Shown here piece by piece: positions 16,480-24,947 of a DNA stretch of 64,000 bases; the stretch's first letter is position 1; every line of letters starts with the position of its first letter. The position numbers and the translations under genes are program-made. Source of the DNA: Pedobacter sp. FW305-3-2-15-E-R2A2 (GTDB taxonomy: Bacteria > Bacteroidota > Bacteroidia > Sphingobacteriales > Sphingobacteriaceae); assembly GCF_038446955.1 (NCBI RefSeq), contig NZ_CP151803.1:5084001-5148000 (forward strand), in the 5' to 3' direction. Under the pieces are notes generated by a model, which made no database searches, had not been told where the DNA came from, and saw only the letters and a list, made by a program, of their open reading frames with translations.

Positions 16480-18201
16480 ATGAGTACAGGACTATCAGAA
16501 CAAGAGTTATTGCGCAGAAATTCGCTAAATCAACTCCGTGAATTAGGGATCGATCCCTACCCTGCCGAAGCATTTGAAATCAATGCTAATGCCGCAGATA
16601 TTTTAGCTAACTACGAAAGAGATAAAACAGCTTATAAGAATATCAGCATTGCAGGTCGTATCATGACCCGTAGAATTATGGGAAGTGCTTCCTTCGTAGA
16701 ATTACAAGACTCCACAGGCAGAATCCAGGTTTATCTGAAAAGAGACGATCTGTGCCCTGATGAGGATAAGACCTTGTACAATACTGTATTCAAGAAGTTA
16801 TTAGATCTTGGCGATTTTATCGGCGTTAAAGGTTATGTCTTTACGACTCAGACGGGAGAAATTTCCCTTCACGTTACTGAATTCAAATTACTATCTAAAT
16901 CCTTAAAACCTTTACCAGTGGTAAAACGTGATGAGGAAGGAAATATTTACGATGGATTTACGGATCCCGAAATGCGCTACAGACAGCGTTATGTCGATCT
17001 GACCGTAAACCCTGGATTCAAACAGATTTTCATCAACCGTTCCAAAGTGATCAATACCATGAGGAACTATTTTGATGAGCAGGGATGGATGGAAGTGGAA
17101 ACACCAATCCTTCAGCCAATCCATGGTGGTGCTGCAGCGCGTCCTTTCGCAACCCATCACAATACACTGGACATGCCATTATACCTTCGTATCGCCAACG
17201 AATTATACCTTAAAAGGTTAATTGTTGCTGGTTTCGACGGGGTATATGAATTCGGTAAAATGTTCAGAAATGAAGGTATGGACCGTACGCATAATCCGGA
17301 ATTTACTTCGATGGAGATCTACGTAGCTTATAAAGATTATATCTGGATGATGGCTATGGTAGAAGAATGTCTGGAGAAAATTACACTGGCCATTCATGGA
17401 AAGGCAGCCATCGAAGTTGGTAAACATACCATCAACTTTGAAGGTCCTTATGAAAAACTGACCATGTATGAGTCAATCCAGAAATACACTGGTATTGACG
17501 TTTCTGCCATGACAGAAGACGAAATCAAAGACGTTTGCAAAAGCCTGAACATTGAAGTTGATGCTTCTATGGGCAGAGGTAAGCTGATTGATGAGTTGTT
17601 TAGTGAGAAAGTGGAAGCCAACCTGATCCAGCCTACTTATATTACGGATTATCCTTTGGAAATGACCCCTCTTGCGAAAAAACACAGAAGCAAAGAAGGT
17701 CTGGTAGAAAGATTTGAGTTGTTTGTAAATGGAAAAGAAATCGCTAATGCTTACTCTGAGCTGAACGATCCGATTGATCAGAAAGAACGTCTGGAAGATC
17801 AGTTAAAACTGGCTGCAAGAGGTGACGACGAAGCGATGGCCATGGATGATGACTTTATCCGTGCCCTGGAATACGGAATGCCTCCAACCTCAGGTTTAGG
17901 AATCGGAATCGACAGACTGGTGATGCTGATGACAAATCAGTCTACCATTCAGGAAGTATTGTTCTTCCCTCAGATGAGACCGGAGAAAAAAGCAAAAGTT
18001 ACGACTGATGAAGATTTCGTCAATGCCGGAATTCCTGCAGAATGGGTTCAGGTGATTAGAAAGATGAATATCAATACGATTGAAGAGCTGAAAGCTGCCA
18101 GTCCGAATAAGGTTTTCAATGATTTAGGAGGAATGCGCAAGAAAATGAAGTTAGAATTAACCATGCCTTCAAAAGAAGACGTAACTGCCTGGTTTTCTTA
18201 A
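16480..18201 (+). CDS. lysS: Lysyl-tRNA synthetase, class II
   Basis: This 573-aa cytoplasmic enzyme charges tRNA-Lys. The N-terminal OB-fold anticodon domain (about 55-160) contains 'AGRIMTRRIMGSASFVELQD'. Class II motif 1 lies near 'FDEQGWMEVETPILQ', motif 2 is 'GKMFRNEGMDRTHNPEFTSM', and motif 3 is 'GLGIGIDRLVMLMT'. About 60 extra residues at the C-terminus contain a short helical segment ('INTIEELKAASPNKVFNDL'), an extension common in Bacteroidota LysRS. It is monocistronic, with a promoter box upstream and a strong terminator after it. Confidence 0.98.
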   Translation: MSTGLSEQELLRRNSLNQLRELGIDPYPAEAFEINANAADILANYERDKTAYKNISIAGRIMTRRIMGSASFVELQDSTGRIQVYLKRDDLCPDEDKTLYNTVFKKLLDLGDFIGVKGYVFTTQTGEISLHVTEFKLLSKSLKPLPVVKRDEEGNIYDGFTDPEMRYRQRYVDLTVNPGFKQIFINRSKVINTMRNYFDEQGWMEVETPILQPIHGGAAARPFATHHNTLDMPLYLRIANELYLKRLIVAGFDGVYEFGKMFRNEGMDRTHNPEFTSMEIYVAYKDYIWMMAMVEECLEKITLAIHGKAAIEVGKHTINFEGPYEKLTMYESIQKYTGIDVSAMTEDEIKDVCKSLNIEVDASMGRGKLIDELFSEKVEANLIQPTYITDYPLEMTPLAKKHRSKEGLVERFELFVNGKEIANAYSELNDPIDQKERLEDQLKLAARGDDEAMAMDDDFIRALEYGMPPTSGLGIGIDRLVMLMTNQSTIQEVLFFPQMRPEKKAKVTTDEDFVNAGIPAEWVQVIRKMNINTIEELKAASPNKVFNDLGGMRKKMKLELTMPSKEDVTAWFS

Positions 18202-18221
18202 CAAACTGATAACAAAAACTT

Positions 18222-18257
18222 AAAGGCTTGCTACAAATAATGTAGCAAGCCTTTTTT
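18222..18257 (+). terminator. Intrinsic terminator of lysS
   Basis: AAAGGCTTGCTACA (18222-18235) and TGTAGCAAGCCTTT (18241-18254) form a perfect 14-bp stem with a 5-nt loop and T-run. Confidence 0.92.
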
Positions 18258-18275
18258 ATTTTTAGACATATTTAA

Positions 18276-18500
18276 ATGATAGAAAATATGAACAGTTCAA
18301 GTTTAGAAATAACCGAAAAAGAATACTGCATCAAATTGAGCAAAGAAGCCTTTGATTTAACTTTAATCCGTCAGCTGATCACCAGGATCCAGTCAGAACA
18401 ATTGTTCTTCAGCAAAAAGAAAGACTATATGGAAGATGATATCATCAGCAGAACGACGCGTGACAGCATTGAGAATTTCGACAGATTGAGTGAAAAATAA
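18276..18500 (+). CDS. Small conserved hypothetical protein
   Basis: This 74-aa protein is placed between two strong terminators, which supports a real short gene. Its sequence is mixed charged and helical ('IKLSKEAFDLTLIRQLITRI') with a hydrophilic C-terminus; no signal peptide, membrane span or known domain is visible. The start could also be ATG 18288 (fifth codon, 'MNSSSLEI'). The stop codon lies at the base of the following hairpin. Function unknown. Confidence 0.6.
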   Translation: MIENMNSSSLEITEKEYCIKLSKEAFDLTLIRQLITRIQSEQLFFSKKKDYMEDDIISRTTRDSIENFDRLSEK

Positions 18501-18526
18501 AAAGCCACATTTGCATGTGGCTTTTT
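18499..18526. terminator. Bidirectional terminator between convergent genes
   Basis: AAAAAGCCACAT (18499-18510) and ATGTGGCTTTTT (18515-18526) form a 12-bp stem; the A/T-tracts give a T-run on either strand. It serves the 74-aa gene and the convergent membrane TPR gene. Confidence 0.85.
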
Positions 18527-18545
18527 ATCTGATTTATTTTTGATG

Positions 18546-19082
18546 TTATCTGTATCTTATTTGTTGTCTGTCCATCAATCCCATTTGATCTTTCATTTGT
18601 TTGATCTGATCAGCAAGTAATTTATTCTTATCGGCTTTCTTCGCTTCTGTCAGATACATCTGCGCTTCTCTTTTGTTTCTCTTTCCCATCGCAATTCCTG
18701 CAAGGCTTAGTTTAGCCAATGCAATGTTATGGTCCATTGTCATCCCTAAAGAAAGTGCTTTCTTAAAGTATTTTTCAGAAGCCATAGGTGCTTTTCTAGA
18801 CTCAATCAAACCAATCAACAGGTTATAATAACCATGTTGGTTTCTGATCAGTTGTTTTTCATAATTGGTAATTCTGTTCAGAAAAACTTCTGATTTAGGC
18901 ATGTTATCTTTTCTGAGATACCATTGCGCAAGCAACATATTCTCGTTGAAGAAATAAGTCACCAGGATTAAAATACTTATGAAAAATGCTAAAATTCCCC
19001 ATCCCCATAAACCGAAGACCATCAGGGCAATCGCCCCTCCTAACACTGCAAAACCTAAAATAAGGCGAACTATATTTGGCAT
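18546..19082 (-). CDS. Membrane protein with TPR-like C-terminus
   Basis: The 178-aa protein starts with two closely spaced hydrophobic segments (about residues 4-26 and 28-45, rich in Gly, Ile and Leu), then a charged helical domain. 'HGYYNLLIGLIESRKAPMAS', 'EKYFKKALSLG' and 'IALAKLSLAGIAMGKRNKRE' look like two or three TPR-type helix pairs (about 78-150). It probably sits in the inner membrane with the TPR part in the cytoplasm as a protein-binding scaffold. No neighbour gives a function; it is monocistronic and convergent with the small gene before it. Confidence 0.75.
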   Translation of the reverse strand: MPNIVRLILGFAVLGGAIALMVFGLWGWGILAFFISILILVTYFFNENMLLAQWYLRKDNMPKSEVFLNRITNYEKQLIRNQHGYYNLLIGLIESRKAPMASEKYFKKALSLGMTMDHNIALAKLSLAGIAMGKRNKREAQMYLTEAKKADKNKLLADQIKQMKDQMGLMDRQQIRYR

Positions 19083-19225
19083 ATTCCTTTTAAATTATTT
19101 TTTGCAAATATCGTGTTTATATAACAAAAAGTAGATTTAAAGTTATAATTTCAACAAAAAAAGGAAGGAGCGCTGACCTCTTTAAATAAGGAAAGCGATT
19201 ATAGATCATTATAAGCCGTTATACT

Positions 19226-19738
19226 ATGAAAAAATTGATCAGCGCCGTGCTAATACTATTCGCCATGAATGCCAGCTCACAAGAAATCAATAAGAAAATC
19301 CAGGATGATGCAGGAAATGTACTTGGATTGATCAATACCTGTACGAGGGAAGGCTTAAATACCATCCCGGAAATGAAGAACAGGTATGAGGTAGAATATC
19401 CCAACTACCAACCCGACAATGCGACGCTTACCGCGTTAAAACCACTATTAAAAGGGAAGAAAATCACCATTGTGATGGGTACCTGGTGCGGAGACAGTCA
19501 TTTGCAGGTTCCTCATTTTTACAAAATTCTGGATGCACTGGAAATCTCTGAAAAAGAAACGGAACTCATTTGTGTAGATCGTAGTAAAAAAGCTGAAAAC
19601 GGATTGATAGACCAATTAAACATATTACATGTGCCCACTTTCATCTTCACAGAAAATGGGAAAGAAATAGGCCGCATCATAGAATCACCAAGAGAGACCC
19701 TGGAAAAAGATATGTTGAGTATCTTAGCAAAAAAATAA
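19226..19738 (+). CDS. Exported thioredoxin-family protein with a CxxS site
   Basis: The 170-aa protein has a signal peptide ('MKKLISAVLILFAMNASSQ') and a thioredoxin-like fold. The active-site segment is 'GTWCGDSHLQVPHF' with Cys88 and Ser91, so the usual second cysteine is replaced by serine. 'LNILHVPTFIFTENGKEIG' supplies the conserved cis-Pro loop. A monothiol CxxS site suggests an isomerase-like or sensor role rather than a dithiol oxidase or reductase; this is inference. It lies 4 nt before ung and is probably cotranscribed, without obvious functional link. Confidence 0.85.
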   Translation: MKKLISAVLILFAMNASSQEINKKIQDDAGNVLGLINTCTREGLNTIPEMKNRYEVEYPNYQPDNATLTALKPLLKGKKITIVMGTWCGDSHLQVPHFYKILDALEISEKETELICVDRSKKAENGLIDQLNILHVPTFIFTENGKEIGRIIESPRETLEKDMLSILAKK

Positions 19739-19742
19739 CGTT

Positions 19743-20420
19743 ATGCCTGTTGATTTAGATAAAAGCTGGGTAAAAGCCCTGGACGGTGAGTTTGATAAAG
19801 CATATATGAAAGCTTTAAAAGCATTCTTGCTGGAAGAAAAAGAAAATGGATATACCATCTATCCTAAAGGTGCAGATATTTTCAATGCACTTAACCATAC
19901 ACCATTTGACAAAGTAAAAGTCGTGATCTTAGGACAAGATCCTTACCATGGTGTCGGACAGGCACATGGTTTATCTTTCTCGGTACAAAAAGGAATGACC
20001 ATTCCTCCTTCTTTAAAGAACATTTATAAGGAATTACAGGAAGATATTCCGGGTTTTCAAATCCCTTCACATGGAAATCTTACCCAATGGGCAGACCAGG
20101 GGGTATTGTTGCTCAATGCAACCTTAACCGTAAGGGCCCAAACCGCAGGCTCTCATCAGGGAAAAGGCTGGGAACTCTTCACAGATAAAATCATCACTGA
20201 ATTATCTGCGCAAAGAGAAGGATTGATCTTCATCCTTTGGGGAAGGTACGCACAAAATAAAGCTGCACTTATTGATACCAGCAAGCATACCATTCTTACT
20301 GCCGCTCACCCCTCTCCTTTCTCTGCTTACAATGGCTTCTTTGGAAGCAAACACTTTTCAAAAACAAATGCGAAGCTAATTGAGGAAGGTAAAACCCCGA
20401 TCGACTGGCAAATCAGCTAA
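19743..20420 (+). CDS. ung: Uracil-DNA glycosylase, family 1
   Basis: This 225-aa repair enzyme excises uracil from DNA. The water-activating motif 'GQDPYHG' holds Asp66. The uracil-binding 'LLLNATLTVR' and the minor-groove intercalation loop 'HPSPFSAYNGFFG' (His189) are intact, and 'WGRYAQNKA' is also typical. Length matches family 1. It follows the thioredoxin-like gene with a 4-nt gap and ends at a strong bidirectional terminator. Confidence 0.97.
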   Translation: MPVDLDKSWVKALDGEFDKAYMKALKAFLLEEKENGYTIYPKGADIFNALNHTPFDKVKVVILGQDPYHGVGQAHGLSFSVQKGMTIPPSLKNIYKELQEDIPGFQIPSHGNLTQWADQGVLLLNATLTVRAQTAGSHQGKGWELFTDKIITELSAQREGLIFILWGRYAQNKAALIDTSKHTILTAAHPSPFSAYNGFFGSKHFSKTNAKLIEEGKTPIDWQIS

Positions 20421-20424
20421 ATAA

Positions 20425-20455
20425 AAACGGGGGTTGTTTTTAACAACCCCCGTTT
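20425..20455. terminator. Bidirectional terminator between ung and the Lrp gene
   Basis: AAACGGGGGTTGTT (20425-20438) and AACAACCCCCGTTT (20442-20455) form a perfect 14-bp stem with a three-base loop between convergent genes. Confidence 0.88.
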
Positions 20456-20493
20456 ACATTCCAACAAGGAAACCCTGTGATCCGAAAATAAGC

Positions 20494-20964
20494 TTAATAT
20501 TCCAAAGGAACGATCGGTTCTTTTTTGGTTGTAGACATGATCATCATCGTTTGAAAAGTCTTCACTACAGAAATCTTACTGATTTTATCCATAATCAAAC
20601 GCTCATAAGCTTTGATGTCATTTACATATACCTTTAACAGAAAATCTGCCTGTCCGGTTACATGGTGGCATTCTGTAATCTCTTTAATCTGATTTACCTC
20701 ATCCAAAAAAATCTGAATGGTATTGTTCTTATGAAAGTCCAGTTGAACCTGGATGAAAGTTTTGATTCCTAAGCCCAGTTTCTCTTCATCAACCAAAGCA
20801 TGGTAACTCTTTATAAAACCAGACATCTCCAGCTTACGTACCCGCTCTAAAGTTGGTGCCGGAGAGAGTCCAATCTCCTGAGACAATAGTAAGTTGGTAA
20901 TCCGACCGTTCTCCTGTAGTAATTTAAGTATTTTAAAGTCTGTTTTATCTAATTCTGCTGCCAT
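20494..20964 (-). CDS. Lrp/AsnC-family transcriptional regulator
   Basis: This 156-aa regulator has an N-terminal winged HTH ('DFKILKLLQENGRITNLLLS', then 'LSPAPTLERVRKLEMSGFI') and a C-terminal RAM/AsnC ligand-binding domain ('CHHVTGQADFLLKVYVND', 'SVVKTFQTMMIMSTTKK'). Such proteins form octamers that sense amino acids. No amino-acid metabolic gene lies beside it, so its targets cannot be named. It is monocistronic, convergent with ung, and divergent from mntR. Confidence 0.93.
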   Translation of the reverse strand: MAAELDKTDFKILKLLQENGRITNLLLSQEIGLSPAPTLERVRKLEMSGFIKSYHALVDEEKLGLGIKTFIQVQLDFHKNNTIQIFLDEVNQIKEITECHHVTGQADFLLKVYVNDIKAYERLIMDKISKISVVKTFQTMMIMSTTKKEPIVPLEY

Positions 20965-21067
20965 CTGTATTTTAAAATATGGTCAAAGGTAGGCTATCAA
21001 TGCGTAATTCACCAAATTTTATTCTATTAATCGTATAAAAATTTATAGTTTATTTCTCTTTATTTTT

Positions 21068-21083
21068 TTTAGATTTGTCTAAA
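21068..21083. promoter_or_regulatory. Palindromic operator overlapping the mntR promoter
   Basis: TTTAGATTTGTCTAAA is a perfect 6-bp inverted repeat (TTTAGA/TCTAAA) with a 4-nt centre. A perfect -7 box TAGATTTG (21070-21077) lies inside it, 28 nt before the mntR ATG. This is the expected layout for autorepression by the DtxR/MntR-type protein encoded downstream. Confidence 0.65.
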
Positions 21084-21104
21084 TATATAGTTAGATACAC
21101 AAAA

Positions 21105-21758
21105 ATGCAATCATTCACTGAAGAGAACTACCTGAAAATCATTTACCATTTATCGGTAAACAACGACCAGGCTGTACAAACCAATGCCATCGCCGAAAAA
21201 ATGCAGACCAAAGCTGCTTCAGTGACAGACATGATTAAAAAACTCGCTGATAAAAAGCTGGTACTTTATAAAAAGTATCAGGGCGTGCATTTAACAGATA
21301 CAGGAAAACAAACGGCCATTAATATTGTCCGGAAACACCGGCTTTGGGAAGTCTTTCTCGTAGAAAAACTAAATTTTAAATGGGATGAGGTCCATGACAT
21401 TGCAGAAGAACTCGAACACATCAACTCAGCAGAGCTGGTGGAACGTTTAGATGAGTTCCTCTCCTTTCCAAAAAACGATCCTCATGGAGATCCGATTCCC
21501 GATAAACACGGAAAATTTGATGCCGTTCCATTTACCAGACTGAGCAAGCTTAAAGCTGGAGAAAAGGGCCTGATTATGGGAGTCAGTGAACACTCTTCCG
21601 CATTTTTAAAGCACCTTGAAAAACTGGGACTCACCCTTGGGAAATCATTAACATTAACCACCATCACAGATTTTGACGGTTCTGTAGAAATCATCGTCGA
21701 AGACAAAAAGATCAGCGTTACCAGAGAAGTAGCCAAACACATACTCATCAGGATTTAA
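21105..21758 (+). CDS. mntR: DtxR/MntR-family metal-dependent repressor
   Basis: I choose ATG 21105 ('MQSFTEENYLKIIYHL'); an in-frame TTG at 21075 would lie inside the operator. The 217-aa protein has a winged HTH (about 5-65), a dimerisation and metal-binding domain with 'RKHRLWEVFLVEKL' and 'IAEELEHI' (the His/Glu ligands of the family), and a C-terminal FeoA/SH3-like domain (about 150-217). It lies one base before mntH, so it most likely represses manganese uptake when Mn(II), or possibly Fe(II), is sufficient. The metal itself is inferred from the neighbour. Confidence 0.9.
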   Translation: MQSFTEENYLKIIYHLSVNNDQAVQTNAIAEKMQTKAASVTDMIKKLADKKLVLYKKYQGVHLTDTGKQTAINIVRKHRLWEVFLVEKLNFKWDEVHDIAEELEHINSAELVERLDEFLSFPKNDPHGDPIPDKHGKFDAVPFTRLSKLKAGEKGLIMGVSEHSSAFLKHLEKLGLTLGKSLTLTTITDFDGSVEIIVEDKKISVTREVAKHILIRI

Positions 21759-21759
21759 T

Positions 21760-23619
21760 ATGAAGCATTCCGAATCACTAAGCGAAGTAAATCAAAGTGT
21801 AGACACCAGCAAGCGGACCGGATGGCGCCGTATCTTATCTTTTATCGGACCGGCATACCTGGTTAGCGTGGGTTACATGGATCCTGGAAACTGGGCAACT
21901 GACATTGCAGGGGGAAGTAAATTTGGCTATCAGCTGATCTGGATCTTGCTCATGTCAAACCTTATTGCGTTGTTATTGCAGTCGCTGAGTGCGAGGCTCG
22001 GTATTGTCCGCGGACTGGATCTTGCACAGGCTTCCAGAAATGCTTATCCCAAATGGATCAATATCCCTCTGTTTGGACTGGCTCAAACGGCCATCATTGC
22101 CTGCGACCTTGCAGAAATCATCGGGATGGCCATTGGTTTACAGCTCTTATTCGACCTTCCACTGATCTGGGGGATTAGTGTCACCATTTTTGATACCGTC
22201 TTATTACTCTTTCTACTCAATAAAGGAATGCGCAAAATGGAAGCATTCATTGTTTCCATGGTCTTTATTGTGGGCCTCTCCTTTTTGGTGGAGATGTTCA
22301 TCGTAGAACCTTCTTTAAAAGAAATCGTAAAAGGTTTTGAGCCTTCTATGTTATCAGGAGATGCTTTATACATTGCCATCGGGATTATCGGTGCCACAGT
22401 GATGCCACATAACCTATACCTTCATTCCTCGCTCGTACAAACCAGAAAGTTTGAACGGGACGAGAAAGGCATTAAAGAGGCCATTAAATTTAACTTTATT
22501 GACACTGCCGTAGCCTTGAACCTCGCATTTTTTGTCAATGCAGCGATCCTGATTCTTGCCGCAGCAGCATTTTACAAAAATGGATTACATGAAGTTGCGG
22601 AAATTCAGGATGCCCATAAGCTACTCCAGAATATCTTTGGGAATGTAGCCCCTGCCCTCTTTGCCATCGCCTTGATTGCAGCCGGCCAAAGTTCTACAGT
22701 AACCGGAACACTGGCAGGACAGATCGTGATGGAAGGCCATTTGAAATTGAGAATTCAACCCTGGTTACGCCGTTTAATTACCCGTTTGCTGGCCATCATT
22801 CCTGCTTTCTTTACCATCCTTTATTTTGGTGATGATGCCCTGGGAGGCTTATTAATCCTAAGTCAGGTGGTGTTAAGTTTACAGTTGGGTTTTGCCGTAA
22901 TCCCATTGATTCACTTTACTTCGGATAAGAAAACCATGAAAGGCTTTGCCATAAAACCATGGGTAAAAGTCCTCGCCTGGATCAGCTCTCTGGTAATTGT
23001 GGCCTTAAACGTAAAACTTGTGATAGAAGAAATTGCCACCTGGTCCAGTTCAGGAGGTTGGTATTTATACGTAATTGTACTTCCAGCCGCCATTCTTATC
23101 GGCTTATTGTTGCTTTATATATTTGTCTATCCGATGCTGAGCACTGGAAAAGAAGAACACAACAACGTACCTCACGGAAATGCCCTGGATATTGAAAGTG
23201 TAGAAAAAATCAGCTATACCAGAATCGGAATCACAGTTGACTTCTCGAAAAACGACAGAAATACCATTCGTCATGCCCTCCTTCAGGGAGGTAAACATGC
23301 CAATTACTACCTGATACACGTCGTCGAAACTGCCGCAGCCAGGTATCATGGGAAATCAGTCCTGGATTACGAAACACAAAGTGATGCTGAAAATCTGGAG
23401 AAATACCGTGCAAACCTGAAAGAATTAGGCTATAATGCTACCGCACATATCGGTTATGGCGGTACAGTAACGGCAATTGTAGAGATCAGCAAACAGAATA
23501 ACCTGGAATTACTCGTGATGGGAGCCCATGGACATCAGGGCTTAAAAGACTTGATTTTAGGAACAACGGTCAATTCTGTAAGACATAAAGTAACTATTCC
23601 GGTATTAATTGTCCGATAA
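21760..23619 (+). CDS. mntH: Nramp-type Mn2+/H+ transporter fused to a C-terminal UspA domain
   Basis: The 619-aa protein has an Nramp transporter of about 11 membrane helices (about residues 25-450). TM1 carries the metal-binding 'GYMDPGNWATD' and TM6 has 'VMPHNLYLHSS'. A linker leads to a soluble universal-stress-protein domain (about 475-619), with the nucleotide-binding-like end 'LLVMGAHGHQGLKDLILG' followed by 'VTIPVLIV'. It imports Mn(II), and perhaps Fe(II), across the inner membrane. The UspA domain may gate transport by nucleotide binding, which is inference. It follows mntR by one base, so they form one operon under the palindromic operator. Confidence 0.93.
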   Translation: MKHSESLSEVNQSVDTSKRTGWRRILSFIGPAYLVSVGYMDPGNWATDIAGGSKFGYQLIWILLMSNLIALLLQSLSARLGIVRGLDLAQASRNAYPKWINIPLFGLAQTAIIACDLAEIIGMAIGLQLLFDLPLIWGISVTIFDTVLLLFLLNKGMRKMEAFIVSMVFIVGLSFLVEMFIVEPSLKEIVKGFEPSMLSGDALYIAIGIIGATVMPHNLYLHSSLVQTRKFERDEKGIKEAIKFNFIDTAVALNLAFFVNAAILILAAAAFYKNGLHEVAEIQDAHKLLQNIFGNVAPALFAIALIAAGQSSTVTGTLAGQIVMEGHLKLRIQPWLRRLITRLLAIIPAFFTILYFGDDALGGLLILSQVVLSLQLGFAVIPLIHFTSDKKTMKGFAIKPWVKVLAWISSLVIVALNVKLVIEEIATWSSSGGWYLYVIVLPAAILIGLLLLYIFVYPMLSTGKEEHNNVPHGNALDIESVEKISYTRIGITVDFSKNDRNTIRHALLQGGKHANYYLIHVVETAAARYHGKSVLDYETQSDAENLEKYRANLKELGYNATAHIGYGGTVTAIVEISKQNNLELLVMGAHGHQGLKDLILGTTVNSVRHKVTIPVLIVR

Positions 23620-23662
23620 AATTCAGAAATCCCTATTTCTTTCGGATATTAGCGCTATTCTT

Positions 23663-23691
23663 ATCAAACCTAAACTAAGTTTAGGTTTGAT
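23663..23691. promoter_or_regulatory. 12-bp perfect inverted repeat overlapping the smpB promoter
   Basis: ATCAAACCTAAA (23663-23674), a 5-nt centre and TTTAGGTTTGAT (23680-23691) are perfectly complementary. TAGGTTTG, a perfect -7 box, occurs on both strands (23682-23689 on plus). No T-run follows, so an operator is at least as likely as a terminator for mntH. The half-site resembles the mntR operator. Confidence 0.5.
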
Positions 23692-23753
23692 ATTTGCTTT
23701 GACCCCATCATCAACAGATGAATGACCCCGAGGCCCAAACCATAACATTACAG

Positions 23754-24203
23754 ATGAAGAACGATATCCAGATTAAAAATAAAAGAGCCTACTTTGATTA
23801 CCATATTGTGGAGGAGTTTAATGCCGGCCTAGCCCTGTTGGGTACGGAGATTAAAGCCATCAGACAAGGTAAAGCAAATATGTCCGATGCCTTTTGCATG
23901 TTCATAGGAGAGGTTCTTTACGTTAGAAACTTACACATTTCCGAATATAGCCACAGCTCTTTTCACCATCACGACATTAAGCGCGACCGTATTTTGCTGC
24001 TCCATAAAAAAGAGCTGAAGAAACTGAAAGCGAAAAGTGAAGAAAAGGGGTATACCATTGTTCCTTTAAGAATCTATACCAATGAAAGAGGTTTTGCAAA
24101 AATCCAGATTGCTTTGGCACAGGGTAAAAAGGAATTCGACAAAAGAGACAGCATAAAAGACAGAGAATCCAAGAGAGAAATGGATCGGGCGATGAAGTTT
24201 TAA
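23754..24203 (+). CDS. smpB: SsrA-binding protein SmpB
   Basis: SmpB binds tmRNA and brings it to stalled ribosomes. The family core is clear: 'NKRAYFDYHIVEEFNAGL', 'GTEIKAIRQGKANMSDAF', 'HHHDIKRDRILLLHKKEL' and 'GYTIVPLRIY'. The basic C-terminal tail ('KEFDKRDSIKDRESKRE') is intact. I start at ATG 23754, giving the usual 149 aa beginning 'MKNDIQIKNK'; an in-frame ATG at 23718 would add 12 residues and cannot be excluded. The gene is convergent with pcm (stop codons one base apart) and has a promoter-like palindrome upstream. Confidence 0.95.
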   Translation: MKNDIQIKNKRAYFDYHIVEEFNAGLALLGTEIKAIRQGKANMSDAFCMFIGEVLYVRNLHISEYSHSSFHHHDIKRDRILLLHKKELKKLKAKSEEKGYTIVPLRIYTNERGFAKIQIALAQGKKEFDKRDSIKDRESKREMDRAMKF

Positions 24204-24204
24204 C

Positions 24205-24861
24205 TTACCAGGCCTGGTCCCCTACTAAAGGAACGAAGCGGAAGGTATCGAGCTCTATGCGCTCATAATCCGTTTCGCTGACCCTGATGACTGTTACCAT
24301 CTTCTGGCTATGCTCATCTCCGACAGGGATCACCAGAATACCTCCTATTTTCAATTGTTTGAGCAGGATCTCGGGAACAAAAGGTGCACCGGCAGTCACG
24401 ATGATCTTATGGTAAGGGGCATGCGCTGCGATGCCTTTAGAACCATCTCCAAAGAAAAAATTAGCATTGTAACCCATCCCCGGTAAAACGCGGATGGTAT
24501 GTCTGTAAATACTTTCCTGGCGTTCTATGGTATATACATTGGCGCCCAATTCCATTAAAATGCAGGTTTGGTATCCCGACCCTGTACCGATTTCCAATAC
24601 TTTATCTCCCTTTTTAATGTGGAGCAGTTCGCTTTGGTAAGCCACAGTATAAGGCTGAGAAATGGTTTGGCCATCCCCGATCGGGAAAGCAATGTCCTTA
24701 TAAGCCTGATTCCAGAAAGTTTCATCAAAGAAAAAATGACGAGGCACCTTCCCGATTGCATTCAACACATTTTTATCTGTGATCCCTCTGCCTTCGAGAT
24801 GAGCAACCAATTTCTTTCTCGCTCCCCGCTCTCTGTAATTATCTACAAACTTATACGCCAT
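24205..24861 (-). CDS. pcm: Protein-L-isoaspartate O-methyltransferase
   Basis: This 218-aa SAM-dependent repair enzyme methylates isoaspartyl residues in damaged proteins. 'VPRHFFFDETFWNQAY' and 'GDGQTISQPYTVAYQSELL' are the substrate-binding motifs, 'VLEIGTGSGYQTCILMELG' is SAM motif I, and 'IIVTAGAPFVPE' and 'GGILVIPVGD' are later family motifs. No signal peptide is present, so it acts in the cytoplasm. It is downstream of priA on the same strand with an 86-nt gap. Confidence 0.96.
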   Translation of the reverse strand: MAYKFVDNYRERGARKKLVAHLEGRGITDKNVLNAIGKVPRHFFFDETFWNQAYKDIAFPIGDGQTISQPYTVAYQSELLHIKKGDKVLEIGTGSGYQTCILMELGANVYTIERQESIYRHTIRVLPGMGYNANFFFGDGSKGIAAHAPYHKIIVTAGAPFVPEILLKQLKIGGILVIPVGDEHSQKMVTVIRVSETDYERIELDTFRFVPLVGDQAW

Positions 24862-24947
24862 TACGTCAAAAATAGGCTTTTGAAATCTAATCCTGAACTA
24901 TAATTGATGGCAAAATTCTAATCATCACAGTATCAATCGCTATAAAA

